Source of the DNA: Polyangiaceae bacterium UTPRO1
GTDB lineage: Bacteria; Desulfobacterota; Binatia; UTPRO1
DNA: 64,000 nt
Reading direction: 5' to 3'
Assembly (NCBI GenBank): GCA_002050235.1
Contig: MWST01000003.1
Location: forward strand, 1-64,000
This document shows, in pieces, positions 59,501-64,000 of the stretch. Positions within the stretch are counted from its first letter, which is position 1, and every line of letters starts with the position of its first letter. The translations under genes and the position numbers were made by a program. The notes beneath the pieces were generated by a model. The model was not told the DNA's origin. It was given only the letters and a program-made list of their open reading frames with translations, and did not search any database.

Positions 59501-61284
59501 TTTTCCGCGAACACGCGCAGCCCGAGGTCCTCGAGCACCGGCATGACGTCGGAGAGGACGAGCGGTCGGCGGAGGTACAGCTTGATCGCCGTGCAGGGCT
59601 CGGGATCACCGGGGGCGTCGGCGAGCGCGATGCGGATCTGCGCTCCGGCGACGAGCGCCTCGAGCTCCGCGACGTCGGCCGCGGCCGTCGCCGGATCGGT
59701 CGCCGCCTTGTAGACGTCGGGAAAGACCGCGGTGTAGCGCTCGGCGAGCGCCGTACCCTCGGTGTCTCCGTAGGCGGCTCGCAGCCGATCGCCGAGGCGG
59801 TCGTTCCAGCCGCGCGTCAGTTCGGCGATCTCGTGCTGCAGCTCCTCGCGGCGGACCGCCAGGACCTGGGCGCGCGGTGCCGCCAGCGAGACGTGCAGGC
59901 GGGCGTGCTCGTTGGCGTCGAGCACGACGTGGTCCTCGACGACCTCGCCGCCGAAGCGGCTCGCCAGCGTGTCGCGCATGCGGTCCCGCACCAGCTCGGA
60001 GAAGGCGTCGCGCTGCATGATGATCGTGACTGCGACGCCGCGCTCGAGCGGGTCCGATCGCAGAGTCAGCGTCACTTCGCGCGAGCGTTCGGCGGCGAGG
60101 ATCGTGCGGATCTCGGTGCGGATGGCGTCGACCGACATCGCGAACAGCTCCACCTTGGGCAGCGTGTCGAAGATCGCCTGGATCTCGCGGTGCTCGTGCG
60201 AGTCAGGTACGACGCGCTCCGCCTGCAGCACTTGCTGGAAGCGCCGCCGCAGCACCGGGATCTCCGAAGCCGTATCGGCGTAGGCCTTGGCGGTGAGGAG
60301 TCCGAGGAGGCGGAGCTCGCCGCGCACGCGTCCCTGGCGGTCGAGCTTCTTCACGCCGACGTACTCCATGCGGACGTCGCGGTGGACCGGCGCGTGCGCG
60401 GCGGTGCGTGCGATCACCAGCAGCGGACCGCCGACCACGCGGCTGCGGATCGGCTCGGGGATGTTCGCGATCGCCGTCGGCGTGGCCCAGTGCGAGCGCT
60501 CGCTGCGGCGCAGGAGACCGAGGCCGGAGTCGGGGTCGAGCGCCAGGGTCGGCACGCCGTCGCGCTCCTCGATGGAGACGCTGCGATAGCCGAGGAAGAC
60601 GAAGCCGCCGGCGATCATCCACCGCAGCAGCTCTTGGACTTCCTGCACCTCGTCTTCCCAGGCGGCGCTGCCGCCTTTGTAGCCTTCGAGGTGGGCGATG
60701 ACGCCCTCGGTGGCGGCGACGAGCGCCTGGTAGTCGTCGGTCACCAGCACGAGGTCGGCGAGGCGCGCAGCGACGGCGGCCTCGAGTGCGGCGCGGCGCT
60801 CGACGTCGAGAGGCGGCAGCACGACGTGCACCAACGACTCGCGCGCTCCGGCGCCTTCGTGTGCGGCGTCGAGGCCGCGCAGCGGGCCGAGCTCGTCCGG
60901 CGCCGCGGCGGACTCCCGCAGCGTGGTGAGCAGCGGGTGCAGGACGTGGCGGATTTCGATGCCCGCGGCGCGCACGCAGTTGCGGATCGTATCGACGATG
61001 AAGGGGCGATCGGTGACCACGGTCTCGAGGACCGTCGCGTCGTCGCCGGTGCAGGTGCGGATGCGCGGTACCCGGCCGGGCGCCGCGATGAAAGCGAAGC
61101 TCCGGGCGGCGACCGCGGCGGCGGCATCGTCGCCGAGCTCGCTTGCCCATCGTTCTCCGTCCTTGACGAAGAGCGCGGTCGCCAGGGCGGCGATCGCCTC
61201 GCCTGCGGAGCCCGGATGCTGCGCGCGCACGCGAGCGACGATGCGCGCCAGGTGCTCGCCCTCGACGCCCGCCGGGCGGCTCAC
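56524..61284 (-). CDS. NAD-dependent glutamate dehydrogenase (large, 180-kDa type)
   Basis: Oxidatively deaminates glutamate to 2-oxoglutarate. The 1586-residue chain has the long N-terminal regulatory (ACT-like) region of Bac_GDH proteins, then the catalytic core with GLRWSERRDDFRAEILGLLK and VKNAVIVPVGAKGGFIVKG (substrate Lys), FTVTGIGDMSGDVFGNGLL, a Rossmann-like region around VVGEGGNLGFT, and a long helical C-terminus. The GTG start overlaps the GNAT stop as GTGA. The downstream coiled-coil gene overlaps its stop. Complete and undisrupted. Confidence 0.95.
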   Translation of the reverse strand: MSRPAGVEGEHLARIVARVRAQHPGSAGEAIAALATALFVKDGERWASELGDDAAAAVAARSFAFIAAPGRVPRIRTCTGDDATVLETVVTDRPFIVDTIRNCVRAAGIEIRHVLHPLLTTLRESAAAPDELGPLRGLDAAHEGAGARESLVHVVLPPLDVERRAALEAAVAARLADLVLVTDDYQALVAATEGVIAHLEGYKGGSAAWEDEVQEVQELLRWMIAGGFVFLGYRSVSIEERDGVPTLALDPDSGLGLLRRSERSHWATPTAIANIPEPIRSRVVGGPLLVIARTAAHAPVHRDVRMEYVGVKKLDRQGRVRGELRLLGLLTAKAYADTASEIPVLRRRFQQVLQAERVVPDSHEHREIQAIFDTLPKVELFAMSVDAIRTEIRTILAAERSREVTLTLRSDPLERGVAVTIIMQRDAFSELVRDRMRDTLASRFGGEVVEDHVVLDANEHARLHVSLAAPRAQVLAVRREELQHEIAELTRGWNDRLGDRLRAAYGDTEGTALAERYTAVFPDVYKAATDPATAAADVAELEALVAGAQIRIALADAPGDPEPCTAIKLYLRRPLVLSDVMPVLEDLGLRVFAENAVLLPALAGAPAHIETFLVRTEAGARIDLAGDAARLIAAVLAVRDGRVESDGLHRLVLTAGLSWQEIEVLRGYGVYATQIGAAPSPRAAVDALTRHPRHAALLFAWFAARHDPRADPERAAAAGDAFVGALDEIPNIADDRVLRALGNLVGATVRTSYYAGLATGRGETVAFKVDCARVDHMPKPRPLYEIFVHGPRVEGVHLRAGRIARGGLRWSERRDDFRAEILGLLKTQTVKNAVIVPVGAKGGFIVKGPVDPAAVVAAYRTFVGCLLDLTDNLDGDRVVRPAGIACHDQPDPYLVVAADKGTATFSDVANALAAERGFWLGDAFASGGSHGYDHKRMGITARGAWECIALHFRELDGRDVTRDAFTVTGIGDMSGDVFGNGLLRSRTARLRAAFDHRHVFLDPDPDPEASYAERARLFALPRSSWADYRPEAMSAGAAVIPRGTKTVRLSAEARAMLGIAAETIDADQLIQAVLRMPTDLLFNGGIGTYVKARSESNAEVGDAANAAVRVNANELRARVVGEGGNLGFTQRARIELALAGGRINTDAIDNSAGVDTSDHEVNLKIALQPLVASGAMTVAARNDLLREIAEDVAALVLAHNRAQSRVISRDQRRSETRLVDFREMMADLEATGLLDRALEGLPDREALRARRSTVRGLTRPELAVLLAYAKMHATRLLAGDALCEDPYLEGVLFAYFPAPMVARCRDAIRTHRLRREIIATTLTNDIVDLMGATFFTRTMRESGASVPDIARAFVIADALAGARALASRAAEAGPAVETRVLDLVVAALDRTVRWLLAAYPSLGSLDALIDRLRPALAEAEAALPPAERGRRQARAAALAAEQVPADLVASCVRLEGLRALLDVAHVAAATSIPSATVAATYFGADEIFDFAWLRRTLDDTAGADRWERRAVESLGAELDRVRRELTRRLLAGSGEVAARVVTYRLRRAATLERIRTLLADLQSAGTVTLAAIMVLVRELGRLEENG

Positions 61285-61682
61285 GACGACACTGGGCGGC
61301 GGCGGATGCGCGCCGCGTCCTCCCAGAGCGGATCGCAGGCGCCGGGGTCGTCGGTGTGCAGTTCCAGCCGCGCGCAGCCGCGCGCCGCTGCGCGCGCCTC
61401 GGCGCAGGCGAGGAGCTCGGCTACTGCCGCGGCGTCGCCGCGCAGCTCGCGCACCATGGCGGTTGCCGGTCCGAGCCCGCGCACGTAGGCGATCACGACC
61501 AGGCCCGCCAGCGCTGCGTCGCCTTCGCGCTCGGCGACGTAGAGATCCTCGCGCAGCGTCCCGACGAGGCGCCGGAAGCGCTTGCGCTCGGCGCGGCTCG
61601 CGTCCGGTCGGACGCCGAGCAGGGCGCGCACGCGCGCGAAATCGCCTCGACGGGCGCGGCGCACCGTGAACTCGGGCAGCAT
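61281..61682 (-). CDS. GNAT-family acetyltransferase
   Basis: A 133-residue N-acetyltransferase. The region FTVRRARRGDFARVRALLG is the usual first helix, followed by strands around EREGDAALAGLVVIAYVRGL and motif A-like LRGDAAAVAELLACAEARAA, then LELHTDDPG. The start ATG 61682 fits the family N-terminus; in-frame ATGs at 61730 and 61748 are possible. The stop overlaps the NAD-GDH start (GTGA), so the two are probably coexpressed. Substrate unknown. Confidence 0.75.
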   Translation of the reverse strand: MLPEFTVRRARRGDFARVRALLGVRPDASRAERKRFRRLVGTLREDLYVAEREGDAALAGLVVIAYVRGLGPATAMVRELRGDAAAVAELLACAEARAAARGCARLELHTDDPGACDPLWEDAARIRRRPVSS

Positions 61683-61779
61683 GGCGGCGGTGTTTACCAA
61701 CCGGAGCGCAGCCGGGCCAGAGGAGGGCATCGCGAGTTCCGCTCGCATCCTCGTCGGTGCGGCGCCGTCGCGCGCGGCG

Positions 61780-63678
<1,899 letters not shown>

Positions 63679-63905
63679 CGAACGCCTCCGCGACCCGAAC
63701 GTGGGTCGTGGAGCGCGGAGCAAAGCAGGTGCCACGAGCCGGAGCGCCTACCGCGCGCGCTTGCGTCGTTCCCGGGAGGCGCTTGCGTACAGCCTGCATG
63801 GCGACCGTCATCTTGATGACGTGACGCCGGCCTCGGCGTCGGAAGTCGGGCTCGGACCCGCATGTCCGTTGCTTTGCGACTTCTCTTGGCGCTAGACACC
63901 CGCGC

Positions 63906-64000
63906 ATGCCTGCGTCGGCCGGCGTCAAGCTCGACGTCACCGTTCTCGGCTCGGCGGACGCGTTCTGCAGCGGCGGGCACCCGCACGCGGCGTACCTGGT
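63906..64000 (+). CDS. Metallo-beta-lactamase-fold hydrolase, 5' end only
   Basis: The 31 residues visible read as LDVTVLGSADAFCSGGHPHA and YLV, the first strand and loop of MBL-fold phosphodiesterase/RNase Z-like proteins (TVLGSGDAF pattern). The metal-binding HxHxDH motif would lie beyond the right edge, so function cannot be given. It is divergent from the metalloprotease gene. Confidence 0.55.
   Translation, partial: MPASAGVKLDVTVLGSADAFCSGGHPHAAYL

Noticed and set aside
56890..61488. A 1532-residue open frame on the plus strand opposite NAD-glutamate dehydrogenase
   Set aside because: It mirrors the dehydrogenase, has no domain structure and is rich in Arg/Ala/Glu/Asp of the kind produced by GC-rich antisense frames.

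Overview
This 64 kb window is an ordinary chromosomal segment of a very GC-rich, didermic (outer-membrane) bacterium. Supporting observations are the type IV pilus ATPases PilB and PilT, a TolC/RND tripartite efflux system, lipoproteins, sigma54-type regulators, Kup, and a large NAD-glutamate dehydrogenase. Dense overlapping genes (ATGA and GTGA stop/start overlaps), many GTG starts and very long antisense shadow frames fit a GC content near 70 percent. Gene content resembles high-GC deltaproteobacterial lineages or Candidatus Binatota. That placement is inference, because no rRNA gene is present. I see no rRNA, tRNA, CRISPR array, insertion sequence, integrase or prophage.

Layout. 0-2.3 kb: pilT (cut by the window edge) and pilB. 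2.5-3.1 kb: a secreted orphan. 3.1-8.2 kb: glyQS-ppdK-aroE on the minus strand. 8.4-9.2 kb: recO. 9.3-17.9 kb (plus strand): grpE-dnaK-dnaJ-thiL, two tandem CNNM/CorC membrane proteins, and an ABC1/AarF-like kinase. 18.1-25.2 kb: an accessory, all-minus block of exported proteins: an LolA-like outer-membrane lipoprotein-sorting protein, a multihaem CXXCH protein, a PD40-TPR lipoprotein with one haem motif, a chorismatase-like protein with three RidA-like domains, and a parallel beta-helix protein. 25.4-27.1 kb: thiSGE. 27.2-31.9 kb: alr-purH-purD-purE. 32.2-34.6 kb: a membrane protein and a GMC oxidoreductase.

34.6-39.4 kb (minus): a histidine kinase, a sigma54-family response regulator, and molybdate permease and ATPase genes modB and modC without modA. 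39.5-46.1 kb (plus): a PII-like small protein, RND pump, membrane-fusion protein, TolC and an exported orphan. 46.2-48.1 kb: kup. 48.3-53.5 kb: a TVP38-type membrane protein, tsaC, a DUF1015 protein, a MoxR ATPase and a CoxE-type VWA protein, with a small DUF5658-like gene on the opposite strand between the last two. 53.5-56.5 kb: a CoA-diphosphatase Nudix protein, a Rieske protein, an 81-aa orphan, an RNA uracil methyltransferase and a coiled-coil membrane protein. 56.5-61.7 kb: NAD-glutamate dehydrogenase and a GNAT. 61.8-63.7 kb: a secreted matrixin-like metalloprotease. The right edge cuts a metallo-beta-lactamase-fold gene.

Most of the window is housekeeping: chaperones, thiamine, purine, D-alanine, tRNA charging and modification. 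The parts most worth a second look are the 18-25 kb block of exported proteins, with its three-RidA protein, its 14-bp hairpin around a start codon and its T8 tract in a lipoprotein signal peptide; a C-terminal module apparently shared by the multihaem protein and the distant metalloprotease; the two-component system fused by overlap to modBC; and the RNA methyltransferase whose TRAM domain has no usual start codon.
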